This document shows positions 51,913 through 59,166 of a stretch of 64,000 nucleotides of DNA, piece after piece. Below the pieces are notes generated by a model. That model worked only from the letters and a program-made list of their open reading frames with translations. It ran no database searches and was not told the origin of the DNA. The stretch comes from Halobaculum sp. CBA1158 (GTDB lineage Archaea > Halobacteriota > Halobacteria > Halobacteriales > Haloferacaceae). The translations under genes and the position numbers were made by a program. The stretch spans positions 2,790,001-2,854,000 of the forward strand of contig NZ_CP090371.1 of the NCBI RefSeq assembly GCF_021431925.1, given 5' to 3'. The stretch's first letter is position 1, and every line of letters starts with the position of its first letter.

Positions 51913-52365
51913 ATGAGCGACAGACTCGCCAGCGACGCCGCGGACGTGAACAGCCTGCGCGCCCGGCTCGCGCGCTCGGGAGGAACCAGACTCCCCTGCT
52001 TGCGGATCCCCGAGGAGGCCGCCCTCTCGGCCGGCGACGAGGTCCGACTCGTCCTCGACGGCCACCAGCGCCACGCCGAGGTGACGAGCGACTCCACGGG
52101 CCTGCTCGTTCGCGGCGCGTACGACGACCGGCGACGCATGCGCGAGGCGACCGACGCCGACGGCGCGGGCGACGGCGGAGCGAACCGCCTCGTCGAGTGG
52201 GCGCGCGAGCACGACCGGGAACCCGGCGACGCCGTGGACCTGGACGAGGTCGACCCGGGCTACCTCTACGGCCTGCGCGTCCCCGGCGACCGCGCCGTCT
52301 ACACGGTGACGAAGCGGCCCGACGAGGGGCTGCGGGACATCGCGGAGTCGCTGTACGACACCTGA
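51913..52365 (+). CDS. hypothetical protein, 150 aa, downstream of S6e
   Basis: A 150-residue acidic protein. The N-terminal half shows small-beta-barrel features (LPCLRIPEEAALSAGDEVRLVLDG followed by a HAEVT strand), reminiscent of AbrB/PDZ-like or SH3-like folds, and the C-terminal half contains DEVDPGYLYGLRVPGDRAVYTV. No named family is recognised with confidence. It lies 27 bp after rps6e, an arrangement that suggests a shared transcript, and it converges on the sensor kinase gene. A translation-associated role is possible but unproven. Confidence 0.8.
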   Translation: MSDRLASDAADVNSLRARLARSGGTRLPCLRIPEEAALSAGDEVRLVLDGHQRHAEVTSDSTGLLVRGAYDDRRRMREATDADGAGDGGANRLVEWAREHDREPGDAVDLDEVDPGYLYGLRVPGDRAVYTVTKRPDEGLRDIAESLYDT

Positions 52366-52418
52366 ACACGGAGCGTCGACCGGGCCGTCCCCCGACCGGT
52401 CGGCGGAGTCCGCCGCGG

Positions 52419-53864
52419 TCAGTCCGCGGAGCCCTCGACCGTCCCGCCGCACTCGACCCCGGTGACCTCGAAGCGCGCGCCGCCGTCGACGCTCTCGGTG
52501 GCTTCGATGTCCCAACCGTGCGCGTCGACGATCCGCGTGACGATCGACAGCCCGAACCCCGTCCCCTTCTCGATGGTGGTGTAGCCGTCGTCGAACACCT
52601 CCCCGCGCTGTTCCTCCGGGATCCCCTGTCCGTCGTCCTCGACGTAGAATCCGTCGCCGCCCGGGAGGACGCCCGCGGTCAGCCGGACCGTCGTCTCGTT
52701 GTGTTCGATGGCGTTGCGCAGGAGGTTCTCGATCGCTTCCTTGAGCCGGACGGGATCGCACTCGATCGGCTCGCTCGACTCGACCGCCAGACGTGCGTCC
52801 CCCATGGCGACGTTGTGCTCGGCCGACTCGATCACCTCCTCGAGCGCGACGGACTGGGCCTCGTTGACCGCCTCGCCCGTGCGTGCGAGCGACAGGAGGT
52901 CCGACAGGAGTTCGTCCATCCGCTCGATCGCCCGGGCGCTGGCGTCCAGGTGGGGGCTGTCGAACTCCTCTCGAGCCAGACCGAGATGGCCGTCGGCGAT
53001 GTTGACCGGGTTGCGAAGGTCGTGGGCGACCGTCGAGGTGAAGCGGTCCAACTGCTCGTTCGTGGTCGCCAGTTCGCGCTCGCGCGTCTTCCGGTTCGTG
53101 ATGTCGCGGGTGAATCCCGTCATTCGCTCGACCGTCCCCTCCTCGTCGACGACGGGTTCACACTGGGACTCCACCCACAGCTCGACCGACTCCGACGGCC
53201 GGACGCGGTACTCGACGCTCTGTGAGTGTCCCGCCGTGGCCCGCTCCATCGCCGCCCGGACCCGGTCCACGTCGTCCGGATGAACCCGATCCAGGAAGGA
53301 GTCCGGCTCCGCGTACAGCTCCTCGGTGGGCTGGCCGAACAGCCGCTCGTGGGCCTCGTTGATGAACAACAGCTCCGACCAGTCGGCCGAGAACACCCAG
53401 AGCGCGTCGTTGGCGACTCCCGCCAGCTCGTGGAGTCGGTCGTTGACCCGCTCGGCGCGGCGCTCGGCACGCTGCCGGTCGACGTACGTGGATATCTTCC
53501 GCGCCAGCAGTTCGTGTTGCGCACCGACGGCCTTCTCGATGACGTAGTCGGTGACGCCCGCCGAGATCGCCTCGCTGGCGACGTGCTCGCTGCCCGTCTC
53601 GGCGAACATGATGAACGGGAGCTCCGGGTCGGTCTCACGAACCGATCGGAGCAGTTCGACGCCGGTCCCCCCGGGCATCGAGTAGTCGCTCACGACGCAG
53701 TCGATCCCGCCCTCGTGGAACCGTTCCAGCGCCGCCGACGGCGAGTCCGCCGTGTCGACGGCGATCCGGTCCGACTGCCGCTCCAGTCCCTGTCGGAACA
53801 GATCGCGTAGCTCCGGCTCGTCGTCGACGTAGAGGACGGCGATCTGATCACCGGCCGAATTCAT
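52419..53864 (-). CDS. hybrid receiver-PAS-histidine kinase
   Basis: A 481-residue cytoplasmic signalling protein. The receiver domain has the acid pocket D14-D15 in YVDDEPE and the phosphoacceptor D60 in CVVSDYSMPG. A PAS domain spans about 145-260 (LWVFSADWSELLFINEA). The HisKA domain has H281 in VAHDLRNP, followed by HATPase motifs: N384 in LLRNAIEHN, DDGQGIPEEQ and GTGFGLSIV. All catalytic residues are present. The start at 53864 (MNSAGD) is chosen over a Met at 53885 because a TATATA box at 53893-53898 puts transcription start at about 53869, which would exclude the longer form. No cognate output gene is adjacent. Confidence 0.93.
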   Translation of the reverse strand: MNSAGDQIAVLYVDDEPELRDLFRQGLERQSDRIAVDTADSPSAALERFHEGGIDCVVSDYSMPGGTGVELLRSVRETDPELPFIMFAETGSEHVASEAISAGVTDYVIEKAVGAQHELLARKISTYVDRQRAERRAERVNDRLHELAGVANDALWVFSADWSELLFINEAHERLFGQPTEELYAEPDSFLDRVHPDDVDRVRAAMERATAGHSQSVEYRVRPSESVELWVESQCEPVVDEEGTVERMTGFTRDITNRKTRERELATTNEQLDRFTSTVAHDLRNPVNIADGHLGLAREEFDSPHLDASARAIERMDELLSDLLSLARTGEAVNEAQSVALEEVIESAEHNVAMGDARLAVESSEPIECDPVRLKEAIENLLRNAIEHNETTVRLTAGVLPGGDGFYVEDDGQGIPEEQRGEVFDDGYTTIEKGTGFGLSIVTRIVDAHGWDIEATESVDGGARFEVTGVECGGTVEGSAD

Positions 53865-53892
53865 CTGTCCGGTCCTGCTACTCATCTGACCT

Positions 53893-53898
53893 ATATAG
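53893..53898 (-). promoter_or_regulatory. TATA box of the sensor kinase gene
   Basis: TATATA within CCTATATAGG, 29-34 nt upstream of the ATG at 53864. It predicts transcription start inside the possible upstream coding region and therefore sets the start codon. Confidence 0.7.
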
Positions 53899-54064
53899 GA
53901 GTCGCGATCCAGCTATCAGGACTGAATCGAGCGTCGTCAGCGACCGCTCAGCCGGGCGATACCGACCGGTATGGCGCGGCTGGCGGACGACGGACTCTTC
54001 GGCGACCGATCGACCTCGGCCCGCGACGGACGACCTTTTACCACTCGACCGCCGATTCGGAGGC

Positions 54065-54565
54065 ATGACCGACGACGCCGCCGATCCCGGCACCGTTGAC
54101 GACGCAGGCGAGAAGCTCGCGGAGTTCCTCGCGGGCGAGCGCCTGGACGACGTGGCCATCTACCTCACCCACGACCACCTCGACGAACAGGGGAAGATCG
54201 CGAACATGGGCGAGGCCGTCGACGGCGGCGTCGTCCTCGTCGTCCCCGGCGACGACGGCCGGCAGGCGTTCGCCGCCGGCACCGGGATGGACCCGATGCA
54301 GTTCGCGAAGGGAGCGATGGACCGCAACGGCGTGATCCACCCCGACCTGGGCGGCGGCGAGTGTCCCGACGCGGCTGCGGACCCCGAGGCGGACCACCGC
54401 GCGGAGTTCCTCTTCGCGTTCGGCGAGGAGCGGAACGAGGGCGTCGGCGGCCTCTACGCCGAGGGCGACGTGATGCACGCGTACGCCCACTGTCGCTGCG
54501 GCACCGACTACTCCCACAAGTGGGTCATGGGCGAGTACAGCGAGGACGCCGTCGTCGAGGAGTAG
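54065..54565 (+). CDS. hypothetical protein, 166 aa
   Basis: A 166-residue very acidic soluble protein. The N-terminal half (about 15-90) has alternating helices and a strand-like VVLVVPGDDGRQAFAAG segment. The C-terminal half has CPD, HAYAHCRCGTDYSHKW with three cysteines and several histidines that could form a metal site. No named family is recognised with confidence; it reads like a haloarchaea-specific protein of unknown function. Cysteine spacing (CxC) differs from classical zinc ribbons. It lies divergent from the histidine kinase gene with about 200 bp between them. Confidence 0.82.
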   Translation: MTDDAADPGTVDDAGEKLAEFLAGERLDDVAIYLTHDHLDEQGKIANMGEAVDGGVVLVVPGDDGRQAFAAGTGMDPMQFAKGAMDRNGVIHPDLGGGECPDAAADPEADHRAEFLFAFGEERNEGVGGLYAEGDVMHAYAHCRCGTDYSHKWVMGEYSEDAVVEE

Positions 54566-54623
54566 CTCGGCAGATCGCGTCGCGGGCGCGGGTCGGGGAT
54601 CGGCTCGGTGGACGAGTTAACAC

Positions 54624-54648
54624 TCCGGTTCGAATCCGGATCCCACGA
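54624..54648 (+). other. tRNA T-arm-like fragment
   Basis: TCCGG-TTCGAAT-CCGGA (54624-54640) is a perfect five-pair T-arm with canonical TTCGAAT loop, followed by TCCCACGA, which could be an acceptor strand and discriminator. No matching 5' acceptor, D-arm or anticodon arm is found upstream, so it is not a functional tRNA. It may be a leftover of a tRNA gene or of integration at one. Confidence 0.45.
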
Positions 54649-54738
54649 CCGGTGCGCCGGTCGAAATCGACCGCCCATCAGACGACCGTTCGGTGATTCA
54701 CACTCATCGAGTCTGCTTCTGTGTGGTATCCACGGCGA

Positions 54739-54897
54739 TCATGCGAACTGGTTCTGAAGAACTTCGATCCACTCGACGGTTTCAAAATCGGACAGACAGT
54801 CTGCACAGATCACCACGTCTTCCAACACGGTATTGCCTTCTAGCAGCAGAGTACGGTGTTCTAAAGCAGAACCAGCACAGGAGAAACACTCGTCCAT
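54739..54897 (-). CDS. four-cysteine zinc-ribbon-like microprotein, 52 aa
   Basis: A 52-residue protein with two CxxC motifs (C4-C7 and C31-C34), the layout of a single zinc ribbon, starting MDECFSC. Haloarchaea encode many such small zinc-finger proteins. The start is backed by a clear TTTATT box at 54924-54931, about 27-34 nt upstream. Composition is much less GC-rich than flanking genes, in line with the low-GC patch around it, and codon usage suggests acquired DNA. No neighbours on the same strand are close. Function unknown; a protein-interaction or regulatory role is plausible. Confidence 0.72.
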   Translation of the reverse strand: MDECFSCAGSALEHRTLLLEGNTVLEDVVICADCLSDFETVEWIEVLQNQFA

Positions 54898-54923
54898 CAG
54901 AAGGAATCGTGACACCTGAGATG

Positions 54924-54931
54924 AATAAATA
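54924..54931 (-). promoter_or_regulatory. TATA box of the microprotein gene
   Basis: TATTTATT on the minus strand predicts a start of transcription near 54902 and a leader of about 5 nt, supporting the short reading over a longer upstream-extended frame. Confidence 0.65.
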
Positions 54932-55327
54932 GGCGCGTTATCGAAAAAGTGAGTGAATAGCTCACAAACGCGGTTAGTAGACGCTCCTGTACTGGCCGAT
55001 CCGAGTCCCCGTGGGTCCGAGAAGAGCGAATGCAGGATACACAGAAGGTTTCTAACAACTGTTTTACAGTCAATAGGACGGAATAAATCGGGGTCGGCGG
55101 GCGTGATTGTGTTTTGAACGACGAGATTCAAACAGAACCGAGTCCACCGAGAACGTGGCAAGCGCCGCCGCTCTCGAGTGTTGAGCGACGGGGTAGGTCA
55201 GTCGGCGATCGCCGTCGTGGCGGAACCACGTGGCTGAAAGGTGCCGCCTGACCGTGCCGTCGACTCTACCTTTCGGGCGTCCGTACAAAGGGCCTCCGGT
55301 CGGACGGCGTCGCGCGGCGCTGGTCGC
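54932..55327. other. low-GC intergenic stretch, no gene seen
   Basis: About 400 bp of mixed composition with a markedly lower GC part (54932-55140). Short open frames exist on both strands but lack haloarchaeal codon usage and promoters. I see nothing functional beyond possible remnants of foreign DNA. Confidence 0.5.
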
Positions 55328-56548
55328 CTACTCGGCGGCGTCGGCCGCGTCCTCGGCGGCCGCCTCGCTGGCGACGGCCTCGAACGCCCGGAGGATGACG
55401 CGCTTGGCCGTCGCGCCCTCGCTGCTCCAGTGGTGGGCGAAATCGAGCATGTCGTCGTAGATGTCCGGCATGCAGCCGGCGGCCTTCGGGTGGCCGCCGC
55501 CGTTCACTCGACCGGCGACCTCGTGACAGCGCTCGAACTCCTCGGAGCCGCGGATCGACGCCGAGCCGGAGGGCTTGACGATCACCGCGGCGTCCATCCC
55601 CTGCTCGCGGAGGGCGTCGGCGACCTCGTTCTGCGAGCACCGGCCGTAGGTGACGCCGACCGACCAGTCGCCGACCTCGTGTTCGACCGCGCGGCCGACC
55701 GCCTTCTCGATCAGGCGCTGCTTTTCCACGCGGCGCTGTTCGACGTACTCCATCGCGACCGGCGGCAGGTCGACGCCGTACGCGCCGACGACCGCGGCGT
55801 ACTCCTCGCCGCCGGTCCAGTAGGCGAAGTCGGCGAGGTCCTGGGAGCGCTCGTCCTCCTTCAGCCAGAGGTCGTGGTCGCGGGTGACCGCCGCGAGCTC
55901 GGCGAAGCGCTCGTCGAAGTCGTGTCCCAGCGAGCGGAGGGTCACGTCCGTCGAGCACTCCTCGTCGCTCTCGCCGACGACGAGGTCGATGCCGAGCTCG
56001 CGGACCGACGCCGCCAGCTCCTCGCCCCACTGGTGGTGGTCGAACCAGCGGACCGACTCGGCGCGGCGGACGACCGCGCGCAGGTCCTCGGCGATGTACT
56101 GGAACTCGTCGGGGCAGATGTCGCAGACGAACACGTCCGCTCCCTCCTCCAGGTACTCGGCGGCGTATCCGAGGTCCTCCTCGAAGGAGTGCGGTCCCGA
56201 GGGCAACAGCGCGACCGGCGACTCCGGGAGGTCGTCGCCGTCGTCGTCACCGTCGCCCTCCTCGCCGTACTCCTCCTCGTAGGTCCCGTCGAGTCTCGCG
56301 CGCCGACGCGCCTCGAACGGGTCGGGGGCGAGCGCGGCGTCGTACGCCTGGCGGATCAGCGCCACGCAGCCGAGGCCGTCGGCGTCGGAGTCGGTGATGA
56401 CGACCGCCTCCGCGCCCTCGATGGCCTCGCGAGCGCGCTCCTCGGCGCGGTCCTCGTCCAGCGAGTCCGGGTAGAAGAAGCCCGTCCCGGGGAGGCGCGA
56501 CTTGCGCTCCAGGGGAAGGGTGTCGCTCTCGATGAGTTCGTCGTCCAT
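55328..56548 (-). CDS. DHH-family phosphoesterase (RecJ/NrnA-like)
   Basis: A 406-residue DHH/DHHA1 enzyme of the RecJ/NrnA superfamily that cleaves phosphodiester or pyrophosphate bonds. The DHH metal motifs are visible: VVITDSDADGLG, VCDICPDE, WFDHHQWGEE, AVTRDHDLW. The C-terminal DHHA1 RNA/DNA-binding motif is RVNGGGHPKAAG. An acidic loop at about 92-108 is an insertion. It could act in nanoRNA/ssDNA turnover or repair; archaeal GAN-type nucleases share this fold. Normal length. It is followed at a distance by the low-GC region and preceded by a stress protein gene on the same strand. Confidence 0.92.
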   Translation of the reverse strand: MDDELIESDTLPLERKSRLPGTGFFYPDSLDEDRAEERAREAIEGAEAVVITDSDADGLGCVALIRQAYDAALAPDPFEARRRARLDGTYEEEYGEEGDGDDDGDDLPESPVALLPSGPHSFEEDLGYAAEYLEEGADVFVCDICPDEFQYIAEDLRAVVRRAESVRWFDHHQWGEELAASVRELGIDLVVGESDEECSTDVTLRSLGHDFDERFAELAAVTRDHDLWLKEDERSQDLADFAYWTGGEEYAAVVGAYGVDLPPVAMEYVEQRRVEKQRLIEKAVGRAVEHEVGDWSVGVTYGRCSQNEVADALREQGMDAAVIVKPSGSASIRGSEEFERCHEVAGRVNGGGHPKAAGCMPDIYDDMLDFAHHWSSEGATAKRVILRAFEAVASEAAAEDAADAAE

Positions 56549-56680
56549 ACCCTCCGAGTCACGGCGCTGAGTGAAAACAGGCGTGATCGGGGGCCGAGGG
56601 CCGGAGGGCGGGGAACGGGAGACGGGGGTGGTCGCGTCGACGGCGCGGGATACGACGGCGATGCAGTCGCCGTCGACCGC

Positions 56681-57151
56681 TCAGACGGGTGCGCTGTCGT
56701 AGCCGCCGGCGTCGCCGTTCTCGCCCTCCAACTGGCGGACGGTGAGCACCGGAACGGGACAGGTCCGGACGACGCGCTCGGCGACCGAGCCGATGAGGAA
56801 CCGGTTCTCGCCGTGGCGGCCGCGGGTGCCGGAGGCGACGAGGTCGGCGTCGATCTCGCGGGCGTAGTCGGCGATCTCGTTGGCCGGGCGGCCCTCGCGG
56901 ACGACGGCAGTCACGTCGCGGTCGGCGCGCTTCTGCACCTCGACGATCGCCTCGCCGCCGCGCTCTTGAAGCGCGTGGCGCATCTCCTCGCGCACCGCCT
57001 CCGGCGAGGAGTCGACCTCGCCGCTGTCGACGACGTACAGCGCGTGGACGGCCGCGTCGAAGCGACCGGCCAGGTCCAGCGCGGCGTCGACCGCGCGGCG
57101 CACGCTGTCGGAGCCGTCGGTCGCCACGACGATGGTGTCGATGTCGGGCAT
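56681..57151 (-). CDS. universal stress protein (UspA family)
   Basis: A 156-residue UspA-fold protein. It begins IDTIVVATDGSDSVRRAVD and carries the ATP-binding signature GTRGRHGENRFLIGSVAERVV (G-x2-G-x9-G-S), so it probably binds ATP. The short C-terminal tail is acidic. The ATG at 57151 (MPDIDTI) is chosen because the family begins with such a short leader before the first strand. It is divergent from the alpha/beta hydrolase gene with 170 bp between. Confidence 0.93.
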   Translation of the reverse strand: MPDIDTIVVATDGSDSVRRAVDAALDLAGRFDAAVHALYVVDSGEVDSSPEAVREEMRHALQERGGEAIVEVQKRADRDVTAVVREGRPANEIADYAREIDADLVASGTRGRHGENRFLIGSVAERVVRTCPVPVLTVRQLEGENGDAGGYDSAPV

Positions 57152-57321
57152 TACGCGAGTGTACTCCGGGCGATCCCTTAACTCCCGGCGTGTCCGGGTC
57201 TCGCTCGCGCGAACACGGAGCGCTGGGAGGCCTGTCGCGACCGGATCGACGGCCGATGAATAAAAACTCCCGGATGAATGCGGCACCACGCCGATGCGAA
57301 CCGCACGCCACTATCGACGTG

Positions 57322-58260
57322 ATGACGACACCGCCGGCGGGTCCCCTCGGCGAGCGAGCCGATCGAGGCGAGCGAGCGGGACGGCCCGACCGAACCGATC
57401 GGAACGATCGAGGCGACGCCGAGGCGACGACCGCCCCGGTTTCGGCCGAACGACGGGTGGCGTACACCGAGTACGGATCGCCCGACGGCGCGCCCGTCGT
57501 GTTCCTCCACGGGACGCCGGGATCGCGCCTGCTCGGCGGACTGTTCGATTCGGTCGCCGCGGACGCCGGAGTTCGACTGCTCGCGCCCGATCGCCCGGGA
57601 TACGGCAGGTCGCCGCCGTGGACCGGCCGGTCGGTTTCCGACGGCGCTCGGATCGTCGCCGCGGTCCTCGACGACGCCGGCGTCGCCGAGGCCGACCTCC
57701 TGGCGTTCTCCGGGGGCGCGCCGTCCGCGTTCGCGACAGCGGCGACGCGCCCGGACCGCGTCGGCCGGGTGGAGGTGGTCGCCGGCGCGCCGCCGCCCGG
57801 GATCGTCGACCACCGCCCGGCGGTACAGGCGGTCCTCGGCGGACTGGCGACGACGACGCCCACGCTTCTCCGGGGTCTCCTCGGCGGCCAGGCGTGGCTC
57901 GCGCGACGCCTCGATCCGTCGTTCGTCGTGGGGCAGTACACGACCGGCGATCCGGCGGAGGCCGTCCCCGAACGGACCGCGGCGATCGTTCGCGAGGACT
58001 TCCTCGAGGCGTTCTCGCGCTCCCGTCGCGGTGCGGTCACGGAGTTTCGCCACGCGGCGGACGGCTGGGACGTCGATCCCGAGGCGGTTCACGCCGAGGT
58101 CCGACTGTGGCACGGCAGCGACGACGCGAACGTCCCGATCGACGGGGCTCGTCGCCTCGCGTCGACGCTCCCGGCCGCCCGGCTCCGGGTGATCGACGGT
58201 GCTGATCACCTCCAGACGCTGCTTCGGGCCGCGCCGGCGGTCCTGAGGGGCGAGTCGTGA
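57322..58260 (+). CDS. alpha/beta hydrolase
   Basis: A 312-residue alpha/beta hydrolase. Its oxyanion motif is FLHGTPGSR, the nucleophile elbow AFSGG places the serine between A-F and G-G, the acid is in LWHGSDDANVP, and the catalytic histidine is in GADHLQTL. Residues 1-45 are charged and disordered. The ATG at 57322 (MTTPPAG) is preferred: an AATAAAAA box at about 57257-57265 would start transcription near 57287, after the alternative ATG at 57256. It is closest to TAP/haloalkane-like esterases, with substrate unknown. A 14-bp repeat covers its last codons. Confidence 0.88.
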   Translation: MTTPPAGPLGERADRGERAGRPDRTDRNDRGDAEATTAPVSAERRVAYTEYGSPDGAPVVFLHGTPGSRLLGGLFDSVAADAGVRLLAPDRPGYGRSPPWTGRSVSDGARIVAAVLDDAGVAEADLLAFSGGAPSAFATAATRPDRVGRVEVVAGAPPPGIVDHRPAVQAVLGGLATTTPTLLRGLLGGQAWLARRLDPSFVVGQYTTGDPAEAVPERTAAIVREDFLEAFSRSRRGAVTEFRHAADGWDVDPEAVHAEVRLWHGSDDANVPIDGARRLASTLPAARLRVIDGADHLQTLLRAAPAVLRGES

Positions 58261-58298
58261 AGGGCGAGTCGCGAGGGGCGAGTCGCGAGGGGCGAAGG
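58245..58298. repeat. 14-bp tandem repeat, about 3.5 copies
   Basis: Units GAGGGGCGAGTCGT, GAAGGGCGAGTCGC and GAGGGGCGAGTCGC start at 58245, 58259 and 58273, with a decaying fourth copy at 58287. The array spans the stop codon of the alpha/beta hydrolase and the space before the regulator gene. Confidence 0.9.
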
Positions 58299-58385
58299 CG
58301 GCCCGCGGGAGCGGCCTCGCTCGACCGGTCGGACACGATCACGGGGGTTGATACGCCGATCGGTCCGATCCCGTTCGACGCCGGC

Positions 58386-59030
58386 ATGAAACGCGTCCAG
58401 ATCTCGACGACGTATCCGGACCGCCTCATCCACCCGCTTCACCGGCGGGTCATCGAGGGGGAGGCCCTGACTCGGGCGGAACTGCTGACGTGGAGCCCCA
58501 CGGCGGACGCGACGACGCTGTTCTGGTGTGACGGGGAACTCGCGGCGACCGAGCGGGCCGTCGACGCCGTCGAATCGGTGGTGGACAGCAGACTCGTCGC
58601 TGACGGCGACGGGACCTACGCGTTCCTCAGACAGGACGACTACGAGTTCGCGTCGTCGATCCTGGAGGCGGTCTCGGACGCGCGGGTGGCGTTTCTCCCG
58701 CCGGTCGTCTTCCGCGAGACGGGCGACGTTCGGTTCGAGGCGGTCGGAGAGCCGGCGGCGCTCAGCGACTTCCACGGGGAGCTGTCCGAGTTGGGCGAGG
58801 CCGCCATCGAGCGGGTCCACGCGTTCGAGCGGAGCCGCTCGCCCTCGCGGCTCACCGACCGACAGCGGGCCGCGCTGGAGGCAGCCGCCGCGACCGGCTA
58901 CTACGAGATACCAAGGGAAGGCACGGTCGCGGACGTGGCGGAGGCCCTCGAATGTTCGACGAGCACGGCCGGGGAGTTGCTCCGGAAGGCGGAGGGCGCT
59001 GTGATCCGAGCGTTCCTCGCGTCCGAGTGA
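58386..59030 (+). CDS. HTH-10 (bacterio-opsin activator type) transcription regulator
   Basis: A 214-residue DNA-binding protein. A helix-turn-helix of the bat/HTH_10 type lies at the C-terminus: [25 protein letters not shown] in short blocks, then [23 protein letters not shown]. The N-terminal two thirds (about 1-150) is a sensory or dimerisation domain without a recognised fold. ATG at 58386 (MKRVQIS) is the first Met after a repeat-rich stretch; the frame upstream is repeat-encoded. Its target is unknown but it follows the alpha/beta hydrolase on the same strand and could be regulated with it. Confidence 0.9.
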   Translation: MKRVQISTTYPDRLIHPLHRRVIEGEALTRAELLTWSPTADATTLFWCDGELAATERAVDAVESVVDSRLVADGDGTYAFLRQDDYEFASSILEAVSDARVAFLPPVVFRETGDVRFEAVGEPAALSDFHGELSELGEAAIERVHAFERSRSPSRLTDRQRAALEAAAATGYYEIPREGTVADVAEALECSTSTAGELLRKAEGAVIRAFLASE

Positions 59031-59166
59031 TCACGTCCGTCGCTGTTGCGGTCGCCGTCGCCACCGCTGTTGCCGGCGCATCGTCGCCATCCTCTCCGTC
59101 GCCATCGACACCGTCGCCGTTCCCGGCTCCGACAGTTTAAACCCGAGAACCCCGCTACCTCGGGTA

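Noticed and set aside
54898-55161. Upstream extension of the 52-aa zinc-ribbon frame to 140 aa
   Set aside because: The TATA box at 54924-54931 would lie inside it, and the added residues have unbiased composition.
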